Shown: positions 26,472-36,345, counted from the first letter of the stretch. The stretch: 49,207 bases of DNA from CAZSWS01 sp964610765 (GCA_964610765.1 CAZSWS010000013.1:1-49207), one strand, 5' to 3'. Notes: generated by a model not told the origin, from the sequence alone. Numbers and translations are program-made.

Positions 26472-27011
26472 ATGAAGAAGTTTTTCCTTTATTTCCTTAT
26501 TATTTCATCTCTCGTCGCCTTTGCTTCTTGTGGTGATGACGATGAAGAGACTGAAGATGTTTGGAAAGAAATAAATGATGAAGCCTTTAGGAAAATATCT
26601 AAAGATTCGGAATATACAGAGATTAAGTCTGAAGCAAATAATGGCAGTGTCTATTATAAAGTTATTAAAGAAGGTCCTGAAACAACTGCAGATAGTTTGA
26701 TATACTTTTCCAGCAGGGTTAAAGTTTATTTTAAGGGCTCTTTATACGATGGAACGGTGTTTGATAAACGAGTAAGAGATGAACAGACACCTTTTTACTT
26801 AGCCGTCAATCCCGCAGATGTTACTCAAACCTCCCCTTTCTCATCGGTTATTGAAGGGTGGTCGGTTGCTTTGCAGCATATGAAAAAAGGAGATCACTGG
26901 GAGATTTGGATTCCTTATCAACTTGGTTATGGAAGTCAGGGCTATGGAGGTATTAAGCCCTATTCAACGCTCGTTTTTGAAATAGAAGTGGAGGATGTTT
27001 TAAACCCCTAA
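26472..27011 (+). CDS. FKBP-type peptidyl-prolyl isomerase lipoprotein
   Basis: 179 residues with lipobox FASC (Cys20) followed by an acidic tether (GDDDEETEDV). The FKBP domain covers about 60-178, with VKVYFKGSLYDGTVFDKR, 'VIEGWSVALQHMKKGDHWEI' and 'IPYQLGYGSQGYGGI', the active-site loop pattern of FkpA/Mip-type enzymes, and ends 'LVFEIEVEDVL'. It would assist folding of envelope proteins. It lies 6 bp after glyS, so co-transcribed, and is followed by a long hairpin. Confidence 0.93.
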   Translation: MKKFFLYFLIISSLVAFASCGDDDEETEDVWKEINDEAFRKISKDSEYTEIKSEANNGSVYYKVIKEGPETTADSLIYFSSRVKVYFKGSLYDGTVFDKRVRDEQTPFYLAVNPADVTQTSPFSSVIEGWSVALQHMKKGDHWEIWIPYQLGYGSQGYGGIKPYSTLVFEIEVEDVLNP

Positions 27012-27037
27012 ACTCCTTTCACCTTTCGCATAAAAGC

Positions 27038-27084
27038 ACTATAAAGTCAGCACAGCAGAACTTCTGCTGCGCTGACTTTATAGT
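27038..27084. terminator. 47-nt bidirectional hairpin between convergent genes
   Basis: A nearly perfect inverted repeat: 14-bp outer arms (ACTATAAAGTCAGC and complement), one A-C mismatch, then an inner CAGCAGAA/TTCTGCTG stem. It sits between the FKBP gene (plus) and the ECF sigma gene (minus) and could stop transcription from both sides. Confidence 0.7.
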
Positions 27085-27164
27085 ACAAGCTTGTATATGA
27101 AGAAGCGTTAAAAACCGATTCAAATGGCAGTCTTTTTTGGCAGTAAACTATTGTGTTGGGGAAA

Positions 27165-27860
27165 CTAAAGCTGCATTTTCTTTCTAAGAAAAGTCAATGC
27201 TCTAGTCATATGATTTTCAACTGTTTTTATTGAAATGTTCATCTTTTCAGCTATTTGAGCATAGGTGTAGTTCCCTTTTCGACTTAAAAAGAATACCTCT
27301 TTTTGCCTTTCAGGAAGCTGTTTTATAAAGCTCTCAACCTCTTTTTCTAATTCTTTTATTGCGAGATGTTCATCTGAGTAGTTACTGGCATATTCTTCCA
27401 AGGTATCTAATATATTTTCAATAAAGAAGGGTTCGTTTTTGTTTTTTCTTAAATGATTAAGTGCTGTGTTCTTTGCCGCAATAAAGAGGTAGTTTGCTAT
27501 ATCTTTGTCTGGAGCTATTTTTTCTCTACTTTCCCAAACTTTGATAAATATTTCTTGTGTGAGATCTTCTGCATCCGATGGGTTTTTAGTGTACAATGAA
27601 ACGAAGAAGTAAACCCTTTTCCAGTATTTATTGTATATCGTGGAGAAAGCTTTTCTATCTCCTTGTTGCATCTCAATGATTAAATCGGCATCCTGTGTAT
27701 TTACGTCAGTAATCTTGTTGTCTTGGATTGAAGAAAAATCAAGTACATGAGAGTGATACTCATGGAATTTTATAGCAAAAAGGACTTCAAGTAACCTGAA
27801 GGATATATTTTTATTATTATATGTAAGGCTATGTGCCATAAAAACAGTTTCTATTCCCAA
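27165..27860 (-). CDS. ECF RNA polymerase sigma factor, Bacteroidetes family
   Basis: Up to 231 residues. Sigma region 2 is at about 60-125 (QGDRKAFSTIYNKYWKRVYF; DAEDLTQEIFIKVWES) and region 4 at about 175-228 (LPERQKEVFFLSRKGNYTYA; IAEKMNISIKTVENHM). The conserved core begins only near residue 55; the first about 54 residues do not resemble the family. No later ATG lies between residue 8 and the core, so the start is uncertain (27860 or 27839, or a non-standard codon). It is divergent from fecR-susC-susD and probably directs their transcription when released by the FecR protein. Confidence 0.88.
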   Translation of the reverse strand: MGIETVFMAHSLTYNNKNISFRLLEVLFAIKFHEYHSHVLDFSSIQDNKITDVNTQDADLIIEMQQGDRKAFSTIYNKYWKRVYFFVSLYTKNPSDAEDLTQEIFIKVWESREKIAPDKDIANYLFIAAKNTALNHLRKNKNEPFFIENILDTLEEYASNYSDEHLAIKELEKEVESFIKQLPERQKEVFFLSRKGNYTYAQIAEKMNISIKTVENHMTRALTFLRKKMQL

Positions 27861-28242
27861 AAAGTCGAAAAACTTAAAAGTGTAAAAATGTCTGAGATAC
27901 TAGCTTCTTAGTTGTGAGTGTTTAACTTCATCTGAATAAAGATGTTTATATTTTTTTTTAGGACAAACTTCATAGCTCGAAATTAAACAACTTTACTCAT
28001 AGAATCAACAGATTTTGCTCCTATAATGTTCAGTAATAGCTAAAAAACATCTGTCTGTTATGTTTATTTACTATAATGCCAGTTACTCGATAATTCAAAG
28101 AACGGCATTTTAAGTGTTAAAACTTGCCTTTTTCTTTCAGTTATAGTGATTAAATTTAATAAAACTCAAATTGAAGTAGGGGTAGGGGGATATTTATGTG
28201 TATTTATAACTGATGCGAACATTTTTTTACAAATTAATTGTC
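27861..28242. other. Divergent intergenic region between the sigma gene and fecR
   Basis: About 380 bp, AT-rich. I found no exact TAnnTTTG box on either strand. That fits transcription by an ECF sigma factor with its own promoter motif, but no such motif could be identified by eye. Confidence 0.4.
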
Positions 28243-29133
28243 ATGGAAGAAGAAAATAATAAATCAAATAGTAGATTTGATACTTTTTTTGATAAGCTAT
28301 CAATGATTCATTGGCATCTCTCAGATAAAAAAAAGATAGATGAGCAAGTCGGTCTTCGTATATGGAACCGTTTGGAACAGCGTATACAAGGAAAAAGAAT
28401 CTTGTTTTCACCTATTAATAAGACGATATTTACGTTTGTTGCTATGATTGTAATTGTAGCGATATTCACTATTCCTTCCTTGATGAAAAATCAATCGATA
28501 CTTGAGTCTGACCTAATTACTTTAGAATATATTGAGCCTGCTTCTTTAATGCTGCCTGATGGTACACAAGTCTGGGTGCATCCTTATACAACTATAAAAT
28601 ATAAAAGTGATTTTCTTGTTCGAGATATATGGATAGAAGGTCAAGCATTGTTTGCGGTTACTCAAGATGTCGAAAAGACTTTTCGAGTGTATACTGCAGA
28701 TAATACGCATGTCGAAGTTAAAGGAACTACTTTTAGCGTAGAAAATGATAGTATTATGCAGACGGTTTTGCTGTATTCAGGAGAAGTGGATTTCGTTTTG
28801 AATGATTTTCATCAGACTGTTGCTCTTTATCCTAGTCAAAAAATAGAATATAATCAATCCACGTCAGCACTTTCGAAAAAAGATGTAAATATACCTCAAA
28901 TTGAAGATGGTTTTTTTAAGTTTAAGGACGTTGCTTTAGTTGATTTGATTCAACAGATAGAGGAGGTTTATTCTTGTGACATCCAGATTGGAAAACATGT
29001 TTCTTTGGATAATAGATTCACTGGTTCTATCAAGTGCAATGAAAATCTATCAAACACATTGGATAAGATAACGTATACATTTAATTTAAGTTATGATCAA
29101 ATAGAAAATGTCAAACAAGTATTTATTTATTAA
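28243..29133 (+). CDS. FecR-family anti-sigma factor
   Basis: 296 residues from ATG 28243; an ATG at 28213 would add ten hydrophobic residues not typical of the family. A short cytoplasmic N-terminus that should hold the sigma factor is followed by one transmembrane helix (about 68-90, KTIFTFVAMIVIVAIFTIPS). The periplasmic FecR domain has DGTQVWVHPYTTIKYKSDF, 'VEVKGTTFSVEND' and, near the end, a DUF4974-like region (VALVDLIQQIEEVYSCDIQI). It relays the state of the SusC transducer to the ECF sigma factor. It is 21 bp upstream of susC. Confidence 0.92.
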   Translation: MEEENNKSNSRFDTFFDKLSMIHWHLSDKKKIDEQVGLRIWNRLEQRIQGKRILFSPINKTIFTFVAMIVIVAIFTIPSLMKNQSILESDLITLEYIEPASLMLPDGTQVWVHPYTTIKYKSDFLVRDIWIEGQALFAVTQDVEKTFRVYTADNTHVEVKGTTFSVENDSIMQTVLLYSGEVDFVLNDFHQTVALYPSQKIEYNQSTSALSKKDVNIPQIEDGFFKFKDVALVDLIQQIEEVYSCDIQIGKHVSLDNRFTGSIKCNENLSNTLDKITYTFNLSYDQIENVKQVFIY

Positions 29134-29154
29134 CAATTAAAGTGGTTTAAAAAC

Positions 29155-32100
29155 ATGAACAAACAAAACTCTTATGTGAGAAAGCTATTTATGCCCTTAT
29201 TGGTCATATTTATACTTTCTTTTTCCTCCGTTTCATTAGGAGCTGCACAGCAAGAAGTTGCCATAACGGGGAAGTCAATGACTATTCGGGAGGCACTTGC
29301 CCAGGTTGAGAAAACGACGGATTATACATTTTCTTTTAACTCATCTGATCCTGTTTATCAGACTCGTAAAGATGTAGATTTGAAAGGAAATATTAATCAA
29401 GTATTGTCAGCCCTATTTGCTGGTGCATCAATTGATTACAAGGTGGTAGGTAATGAAGTGGTTTTGAAAAACAACAAAGCCCAGGGAGTTACACAAAACC
29501 AAGTGAAAAAAACGATTAAAGGACGCGTTATTTTCGGTGAAGAAAATGCGCCGGCCGTTGGTGTAAATGTTTGGCTTAAAAACAGTGCAAACGGTGTTAT
29601 CACAGATATTGATGGTAATTTTAGTATAACGATTACTGAGCAAGGTGGTGTGTTGGTCTTTTCAAGCATTGGTATGAAGAGCCAAGAAGTCGTTATTGGA
29701 AATCAAACGACGATTGACATTGCTTTATATCCTGATACAGAAATGTTAGATGACGTAGTTGTTGTAGCTTATGGACAACAGAAAAAAGAAAGTGTGATTG
29801 GAGCTATTACAACTGTAGATATATCTAAACTTAAAACACCTAATTCAAAGGTGAGTAATTTACTAGCAGGTCGTGTTCCCGGTATCATTAGTATGACAAG
29901 AAGTGGTGAACCCGGAGCTGGTACTGATTTTTTCATTCGTGGAATTTCCTCTTTTGGTGCATCTAAAAAACCGTTAGTATTAGTAGATGGCGTGGAAAGA
30001 CCTTTGGACTTAGTTGACCCGGAAGACATTGAGTCTTTTTCTATGCTGAAAGATGCAACGGCTACAGCTGTTTATGGGGTTCGTGGAGCTAATGGCGTAT
30101 TAATTATTAATACCAAAAAAGGGGAAGAAGGTAAACCCAAAATCACTGTTCGTGCTGACTTTGGAGTTGTAGGGCCAACCAAAATGCCAAAAATGATTAA
30201 TTCAGCTCAATGGGCAGAATTATATAATGAAGCTTTGGGTAGAAAGTTCTATTCTGATGAAATAATTTCTTATTATAAAGATGGTACTGACCCGGATCTA
30301 TATCCAAATGTTGATTGGATTGGCAGTATGTATAAAGACTGGTCAACACAAGAGAACGTCAATGTGAATATCTCCGGAGGGGGAAGCATGGTAAGATATT
30401 ATGTGAGTGGTGGATTTTATAATGAAGGATCCATTTTTAAAGAAGATAAGAGTAAATTGTTGGATTATGATGCAAGTACTAACTATAAGAAGTTTCATTT
30501 TAGAGCGAACTTGGATATAAACATTACTCCATCAACTACATTATCATTGAATATGGGAACCGTTTTTGAAAAGAAGCTAAGCCCCGGACGAGATAATAGT
30601 GATATATGGGGATATAGTTTTAATACTTCTCCCAATGCTTTTCCGATGAAATATTCTGATGGAAAGGCTTCTGGACCTACATCCGGAACCGGATTTAACC
30701 CATATAACTTGATGACCAATTCTGGATTTAAGGATGAACACTGGAATAATGCACAATCCGTAGCTTCTTTAACACAAGACTTTAGTGATATTATCACTCC
30801 CGGTTTAAAAGCAAATGTGAAATACTCTTTTGATGCTCAAAACTATAACCGAGTAACAAGAGAATTTACTCCAGCTCAATATTTAGCTACAGGAAGAGAC
30901 GAAGAAGGTAATTTAAAATATCAACAAACAGCTGCCGGACAAGAGGCTTTATCTTTTGACAAGGGGAACGCAGGGAGTCGAAGAACTTATCTTGAAGCTT
31001 CCGTTTCTTATGATAACACTTTTGGATATGATCACAATGTAAGTGCTTTATTCCTATTCAATCAGTCAGAGCGTTATAATACATCTCCTGGAGTTGCACT
31101 GGAGAGCTTAGCTTATAAAAATCAAGGTATTTCCGGTCGTTTAAGCTATACGTTAAAAGGTCGTTATATTGGAGAGTTTAATATTGGATATAATGGTTCG
31201 GAAAATTTTTCACCGGGGAGTCGATTTGGAGTTTTCCCAGCAGGAGCTCTTGGCTGGATTGTATCAGAAGAAAGCTTTTGGGAGCCTTTAAAGAAAACAA
31301 TTAACCTACTTAAGCTAAGAGGTTCCTATGGTATTGTAGGGGATGATAATATTGGTGGTAACAGACGGTTTATTTATGAAGAAACTATTATACGTACTGA
31401 TAAAGTACCGAGCTATGATTTTAATGGTCCGATAAACTGGGGATATGGAATGCAAATTGGTGACTTAGCGAATCCTAATGTTGGCTGGGAAGAAGTAACT
31501 AAAACAAATCTTGGACTTGAATTAGGTTTCTTGAAAAACTCTATCAGATTACAAGGTGACTATTTTCATGAAAAACGTAAAGGTATTTTCTTACAGCGTA
31601 ATTCTATCCCGGGTTTTGCAGGTATTAGTACAATGCCCTACGTAAATGTGGGTGAGATGAAAAATGAAGGTTTCGAACTTTCATTAGAGGCTGATAGAAA
31701 AGTCGGAGAGGTCTCTTTGACAGCAATGGCTAATATGACCTATGCGCGTAATACCGTACTTAATAATGACCAACCGGACTGGGCTGAGCTGTATAGAAAC
31801 AGAAGAGGTCAAAGACATCAGCAAATTTTTGGATATCAGGCTATAGGATTTTTTAATGATGAAGAGGAAATAGCCAATAGTCCAACACAATTTGGGGCAA
31901 CTGTAAGACCAGGTGATGTGAAATATAAAGATATAAACGGTGATGGGGTTGTCAATGAGAATGATGAGATACCAATGGGATATGCAAGCGGTATACCTGA
32001 GATTGTATATGGCTTTGGTGTAACTGGACAGTGGAAAGGCTTTGATTTAGGTGTGATGTTCCAAGGAGTGGGGCATATATCATTTATGCTAAGTGGAACA

Positions 32101-32484
32101 AGTATATATCCATTTTCTTCAGGCAACTTAGGTCGTGCTGCAGTAAATGAAGATATTTATAAACACAGATGGCATGAAGGTAACAAGCAAAATGCTAAAT
32201 ATCCACGTGTGTCTGAATCGTCCAATAATAATAATCAAAAGTACTCAAATGTGTTTTTGAGAGATGGTTCTTTCCTGCGACTTAAAAATGTTGAATTAGG
32301 TTATACTTTACCTAAGTCTTTGACAAGTAAAAGTTTCATCAATTCGGCCAGAATTTATCTAACCGGTTCTAATTTGTTAACTTTCTCTAAGTTTAAATTA
32401 TGGGATCCGGAAAGAGGAGGAGGCCAAGGAGCGGCTTATCCTCCCAATAGAAGTATTTCTATAGGCTTTCAAGTAAATATTTAA
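29155..32484 (+). CDS. SusC/RagA TonB-dependent transporter with STN signalling domain
   Basis: 1109 residues. After a signal peptide (about 1-32, ending GAAQ) an STN domain at about 38-103 (MTIREALAQVEKTTDYTFSF) marks a transducer able to contact a FecR protein. A carboxypeptidase-regulatory-like beta-sandwich follows (about 121-200, KGRVIFGEENAPAVGVNVWL), then the TonB box/plug (VVVAYGQQKKESVIGAITTV; GVRGANGVLIINTKKG) and a 22-strand barrel ending in IGFQVNI. It imports a ligand captured with the SusD protein encoded 20 bp downstream. Local genes give no direct clue to the ligand. Confidence 0.96.
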   Translation: MNKQNSYVRKLFMPLLVIFILSFSSVSLGAAQQEVAITGKSMTIREALAQVEKTTDYTFSFNSSDPVYQTRKDVDLKGNINQVLSALFAGASIDYKVVGNEVVLKNNKAQGVTQNQVKKTIKGRVIFGEENAPAVGVNVWLKNSANGVITDIDGNFSITITEQGGVLVFSSIGMKSQEVVIGNQTTIDIALYPDTEMLDDVVVVAYGQQKKESVIGAITTVDISKLKTPNSKVSNLLAGRVPGIISMTRSGEPGAGTDFFIRGISSFGASKKPLVLVDGVERPLDLVDPEDIESFSMLKDATATAVYGVRGANGVLIINTKKGEEGKPKITVRADFGVVGPTKMPKMINSAQWAELYNEALGRKFYSDEIISYYKDGTDPDLYPNVDWIGSMYKDWSTQENVNVNISGGGSMVRYYVSGGFYNEGSIFKEDKSKLLDYDASTNYKKFHFRANLDINITPSTTLSLNMGTVFEKKLSPGRDNSDIWGYSFNTSPNAFPMKYSDGKASGPTSGTGFNPYNLMTNSGFKDEHWNNAQSVASLTQDFSDIITPGLKANVKYSFDAQNYNRVTREFTPAQYLATGRDEEGNLKYQQTAAGQEALSFDKGNAGSRRTYLEASVSYDNTFGYDHNVSALFLFNQSERYNTSPGVALESLAYKNQGISGRLSYTLKGRYIGEFNIGYNGSENFSPGSRFGVFPAGALGWIVSEESFWEPLKKTINLLKLRGSYGIVGDDNIGGNRRFIYEETIIRTDKVPSYDFNGPINWGYGMQIGDLANPNVGWEEVTKTNLGLELGFLKNSIRLQGDYFHEKRKGIFLQRNSIPGFAGISTMPYVNVGEMKNEGFELSLEADRKVGEVSLTAMANMTYARNTVLNNDQPDWAELYRNRRGQRHQQIFGYQAIGFFNDEEEIANSPTQFGATVRPGDVKYKDINGDGVVNENDEIPMGYASGIPEIVYGFGVTGQWKGFDLGVMFQGVGHISFMLSGTSIYPFSSGNLGRAAVNEDIYKHRWHEGNKQNAKYPRVSESSNNNNQKYSNVFLRDGSFLRLKNVELGYTLPKSLTSKSFINSARIYLTGSNLLTFSKFKLWDPERGGGQGAAYPPNRSISIGFQVNI

Positions 32485-32504
32485 AACATCAATATTTTGT
32501 AAAC

Positions 32505-34370
32505 ATGAGATTAAAAACAATTATATACGGAGCTTCGGTTTTATTGCTATTGACTCTTTTCTCTTGCGAGTCATATTTGGATAAAACAGAGAAACAGCCT
32601 TTGACCTTTGATGATATATGGACAAAGAGAGAGTACATACAAAACTACATGACCAATGTCTGGGGGCATATTAAGAAAGATGACGATGTGGAAGACGGAC
32701 ATCCTTATATTGGAGCAGCTGATGATGCAGTATTAGCATATAATAGAAACTATCGTTATATCAATGAGGGAACATGGAGTCCTTCTACAGTTCCTTATGC
32801 CGGTAATATGTGGCCTATGTTTTATAAAGGGATTAGAGAAGCAAATACTTTCTTAGCAAATATTGATAAATGTTCCGCTGAGAACGTATCTACAGAAGAT
32901 ATCACTCTGTGGAAAGCTGAAATTCGTTTTGCTAGAGCTTATCTGAATTTTAGCTTATATAGACTCTATGGTTCATACATTCTTTTAGGTGACGAAATTG
33001 TTGACCCCAGTGCTACTACCTATTCAAGAGCAAGGACTCCGTTGGAAGAGTGCGAGGAATATATAGAAGCAGAGTTAAAAGAAATCATGGCTGACCTGCC
33101 TACTTATACAGAGACATCGTTTGATGATGGACGCCCCACGAAGGGGATGTGTTTAGCGTTGATAGGTCGCTTGAAGTTGTATGCAGCTCGTCCGCTATTT
33201 AATGGAAATCCAATGTATGTCAATGTGAAAAATCCAGACGGCACTTCTTTATACCCGGCAACGAAAGATGCTAATAAATGGAAAGCTGCTGCTGCCGCCA
33301 ATAAAGCATTGATTGATTTCTCTGACCAAAACGGAAAAGTGTATGAACTATATACGGAAACAACCGGAGGTAAAATAGATCCTTATAAATCGTACCAAAA
33401 TATTTTCATTAAAAAGTGGAATAAAGAAATTATTTGGGGACGATTTGGTGGCGGGTTTGATATACGTGTGTTATTAACTCCAGCGGTTGTAGGAGGTACT
33501 GCTTATGGGGGATGCTCACCCACTCAAGAAATGGTAGATGCCTATGCTATGAATACAGGTGTGTATCCAATTACCGGTTATGAAGCCAGTGGAACTCCTA
33601 TTGTAGATCCTAACTCCGGCTATGTAGAGTCAGGTTTTTCTAGTTTTAGACATCCAATTGAAAGCAATGATAAAAAAGGAGCGTTGAGTACATATAATAT
33701 GTATATCAATAGAGAACCTCGTTTTTATGTTTCTGTATTGTGGAGTGGCGCATGGTGGACACATACCGGTTCTGCAATCAACCCTGTATTTGCGTATAAT
33801 GGCAATAGTGGTCCCGGACCTAGACATGACTACCCAAAAAGTGGTTATATGGTACGGAAATATATAGATCCAGCTGTGAATAGTAACGGCGGAGGTTGGG
33901 GAGATGAAATTTCGTGGCCGATGATACGTTTGGCTGAAATCTATTTGAACTATGCAGAAGCGCTGAACGAATCTGAACCCTCACATCCGGATATATTAAC
34001 CTACATGAATAAAGTTCGTGAAAGAGCTGGATTGCCCAATATAGAAGACGTATATCCTAGTGCAAAAGGTAATAAAGAAAAAATGCGTGAATTGATTAAA
34101 AAAGAACGTCAGATAGAGTTGTTCTTCGAGTGTCATAGATACTTTGATGTACGCCAGTGGATGGACTTAGAAGAAATATATAAAAAGCCTGTAACCGGAA
34201 TGAACATTATGGCTCCTATTGAAGCAGGCAAACCGAATGTAACCCCTGCAGAGTTTTGGCAACGGACTACCGTAGAGAAAAGAGTCTTTAAGCCCAAACA
34301 TTATTTATATCCTATGCCTCAGTCTGAGCATGATAGAAACTCTGACTTAGTTCAAAACTACGGATGGTGA
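32505..34370 (+). CDS. SusD/RagB nutrient-binding lipoprotein
   Basis: 621 residues with lipobox LFSC (Cys20). SusD family features are the N-terminal 'ESYLDKTEKQPLTFDDIWT', TPR-like helices (WKAEIRFARAYLNFSLYRLYG), and the C-terminal 'WPMIRLAEIYLNYAEALNES' and 'ERQIELFFECHRYFDVRQWM'. It caps the SusC barrel at the cell surface and binds the ligand. It lies directly behind susC and in front of a DUF1735/discoidin lipoprotein. Confidence 0.96.
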   Translation: MRLKTIIYGASVLLLLTLFSCESYLDKTEKQPLTFDDIWTKREYIQNYMTNVWGHIKKDDDVEDGHPYIGAADDAVLAYNRNYRYINEGTWSPSTVPYAGNMWPMFYKGIREANTFLANIDKCSAENVSTEDITLWKAEIRFARAYLNFSLYRLYGSYILLGDEIVDPSATTYSRARTPLEECEEYIEAELKEIMADLPTYTETSFDDGRPTKGMCLALIGRLKLYAARPLFNGNPMYVNVKNPDGTSLYPATKDANKWKAAAAANKALIDFSDQNGKVYELYTETTGGKIDPYKSYQNIFIKKWNKEIIWGRFGGGFDIRVLLTPAVVGGTAYGGCSPTQEMVDAYAMNTGVYPITGYEASGTPIVDPNSGYVESGFSSFRHPIESNDKKGALSTYNMYINREPRFYVSVLWSGAWWTHTGSAINPVFAYNGNSGPGPRHDYPKSGYMVRKYIDPAVNSNGGGWGDEISWPMIRLAEIYLNYAEALNESEPSHPDILTYMNKVRERAGLPNIEDVYPSAKGNKEKMRELIKKERQIELFFECHRYFDVRQWMDLEEIYKKPVTGMNIMAPIEAGKPNVTPAEFWQRTTVEKRVFKPKHYLYPMPQSEHDRNSDLVQNYGW

Positions 34371-34402
34371 ATTGTTTAATCTGAAGAATAAAATTAGATC
34401 AT

Positions 34403-35722
34403 ATGAAAAAATATATTAAGTATATCTTATTGACAGCATGGGTGTCCATGTTGGGGCTCTCATGCTCAGAAAATATTGACAATGATATACCCGGAAATAA
34501 AGCCTATATTATAAATAGTGGAAAGAATGAGATTGTTTTATATAATTTGGGCGAAAAGGATGTTTATCAATTAAGTATTTATCGGAGTGGTAAATTTGGA
34601 TCAGCCGGTACAGCTAAGGTTAACGAACTTACACAAGCTGAGCTTGATGTGATAAACACTGAAAACGAAACATCTTATAAGGCTATGCCAAAAGATGCTT
34701 ATTCCATTTTAAACACCGAGGTGAGTTTTACGGGAGCTGATGAAGATGTAACTGAAAATATTAAGATTGAAATAGATCCTAGTATTGCTAAAAAGTATAT
34801 GCTTCAAGATCCTAACTATGTTATACCTATTCAAATAGCCTCTTCTACTTGGACAGTAAATGAAGAGAAAAATATAAGTTTGATTAGTATTGATGTAAAA
34901 GAACCTTATGTTTATTTCAGAACGACTTCGGGTGTTGAAATGAATGAATATAAGGCAGGTGAAGTGCCAGCACAAATTAAAATTACACTCCCTGTAACCA
35001 TTGATTTCAATAATAAATGGGACTTTAGTGCTGAGTTAACGATGGACCAAGAGTTAGTTGATGAATATAATGAAGCTCATGGGACATTCTTTAGTATGCT
35101 GTCACAAGATATTATTACTTTAGACAATAAGATTGATTTCAAACCAGGTGATAAAGAAGTACTGGCTACAGTGGTGCTAGATGGTGAAAAAATACCTTAT
35201 GGAAATTATATGGTACCGGTGAAGTTGGCTGAAGTTTCCAAATTCGCAATAGATGCTGATAGAGACCAATACTTGGTTGGTGTCTCTCTTATGGCTCCTG
35301 AGTTAAGCAGAGAGAAATGGGAAGTGATTGACTTTAGTACGCAAGCTGAGAATGAAGGAGAACTGAATAAAGCTAGTGCTATACTTGATGGAGACTTGGC
35401 TACATTTTGGCACTCTCGGTGGGCATCACCCGGCTCTACATTACCTCATCATTTGACTATTGATATGAAAGAGGAAAAGACAATAACCCATGTTGGTATT
35501 GCTCGTAGAAATAATAATAGTGATACAAAAGATGTTGAATTTTATATAAGTTCAGACAATGCTAACTGGAAGCAAATAGGTAAACACGAAATGCAATTGC
35601 TTAATGGCTTACAGACAACAGGAGTTTTGGCTTCTAAAGGAAGATACCTGAAAGTTGTTGTGGCTGCGAGTAGAAGAGCTCCGCATGCCAGCATAGCAGA
35701 AGTTGCTGCTTACGGGTTTTAA
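34403..35722 (+). CDS. DUF1735 / F5-8 type C (discoidin) surface lipoprotein
   Basis: 439 residues with a lipoprotein signal (LGLSC, Cys21). Two DUF1735-like beta domains (about 35-300) resemble BT_3987-type proteins, e.g. TQAELDVINTENETSYKAMP and DQELVDEYNEAHGTFFSML. A C-terminal F5/8 type C module (about 310-438) has AILDGDLATFWHSRW and 'HHLTIDMKEEKTITHVGIAR', a carbohydrate- or phospholipid-binding fold. No hydrolase domain is present. Likely a surface glycan-binding protein of the SusCD locus. A bidirectional terminator follows. Confidence 0.88.
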   Translation: MKKYIKYILLTAWVSMLGLSCSENIDNDIPGNKAYIINSGKNEIVLYNLGEKDVYQLSIYRSGKFGSAGTAKVNELTQAELDVINTENETSYKAMPKDAYSILNTEVSFTGADEDVTENIKIEIDPSIAKKYMLQDPNYVIPIQIASSTWTVNEEKNISLISIDVKEPYVYFRTTSGVEMNEYKAGEVPAQIKITLPVTIDFNNKWDFSAELTMDQELVDEYNEAHGTFFSMLSQDIITLDNKIDFKPGDKEVLATVVLDGEKIPYGNYMVPVKLAEVSKFAIDADRDQYLVGVSLMAPELSREKWEVIDFSTQAENEGELNKASAILDGDLATFWHSRWASPGSTLPHHLTIDMKEEKTITHVGIARRNNNSDTKDVEFYISSDNANWKQIGKHEMQLLNGLQTTGVLASKGRYLKVVVAASRRAPHASIAEVAAYGF

Positions 35723-35769
35723 GATTATGAATGGTTGTGTGGGATTTATCCTGAGCAACACCTAAAAAT

Positions 35770-35806
35770 AAAAAGAGAGCTGACATCACGTCTGCTCTCT
35801 TTTTTG
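35770..35806. terminator. Bidirectional terminator
   Basis: AAAAGAGAGC ... GCTCTCTTTTTT arms with a T-T mismatch and a GAC/GTC inner stem. A T run follows on the plus strand and TTTTTATTTTT on the minus strand, so it can end both the SusCD operon and the convergent gene. Confidence 0.8.
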
Positions 35807-35853
35807 ATCTAAATGCCAAACTAAATCTAAACAAAACACTTTAAAAAAACATT

Positions 35854-36321
35854 TTATTTTTTACCTTCTCTCATAAATTCTCTAGCGAAATGCATTTCAG
35901 CTTCTTGACAAAGAAATATTTTTTCGGCAGAGAGTATTTTTTTGAATTTCTCAATATATTCACGGTCTAGCTCCGCTTCTTCTTTTCGGGAATCAATCTG
36001 GCAGTATAGTATCTCCAGATATTCTTTTTCTGTTGTCTTTTCTTTTTTATGTAAAGCCCTGATTTTTTGACGACAATTCATCCCGACTCTGAACTTCTTT
36101 TCTTTTAGCTCTTCAAAAAGAGGGAGAAACTTTTCCGCTTCTTCTTTTGTCAATTTCGCTTTTTCTACAATGAATGCATTTCGTTTAGCAATAAAAGCCT
36201 CTTTGTCAAACTTTCGTTGCTCTGTTCTATTCCTTTGTTTTTCTCCCTTCTGCTGCGTTGCTCCGTAAGTAGGAATAAGCAGCATTGAAAGGGCTAAGAA
36301 TATATAGATAATCTTTTTCAT
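35854..36321 (-). CDS. Spy/CpxP-like periplasmic helical protein
   Basis: 155 residues with a signal peptide (about 1-21). The mature protein is highly charged and helical (KEAFIAKRNAFIVEKAKLTK; EAEKFLPLFEELKEKKFRVG). It resembles the size and helix pattern of periplasmic stress proteins such as Spy, CpxP or CnrX, with LTKEEAEKFLPLF replacing the usual LTxEQ motifs. It follows a sigma/anti-sigma pair in the same direction (24 bp from the upstream gene), so a role as periplasmic sensor or chaperone for that pair is inferred. Confidence 0.65.
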   Translation of the reverse strand: MKKIIYIFLALSMLLIPTYGATQQKGEKQRNRTEQRKFDKEAFIAKRNAFIVEKAKLTKEEAEKFLPLFEELKEKKFRVGMNCRQKIRALHKKEKTTEKEYLEILYCQIDSRKEEAELDREYIEKFKKILSAEKIFLCQEAEMHFAREFMREGKK

Positions 36322-36345
36322 GTGAATTTTTGTTTTGCAGGTTTC

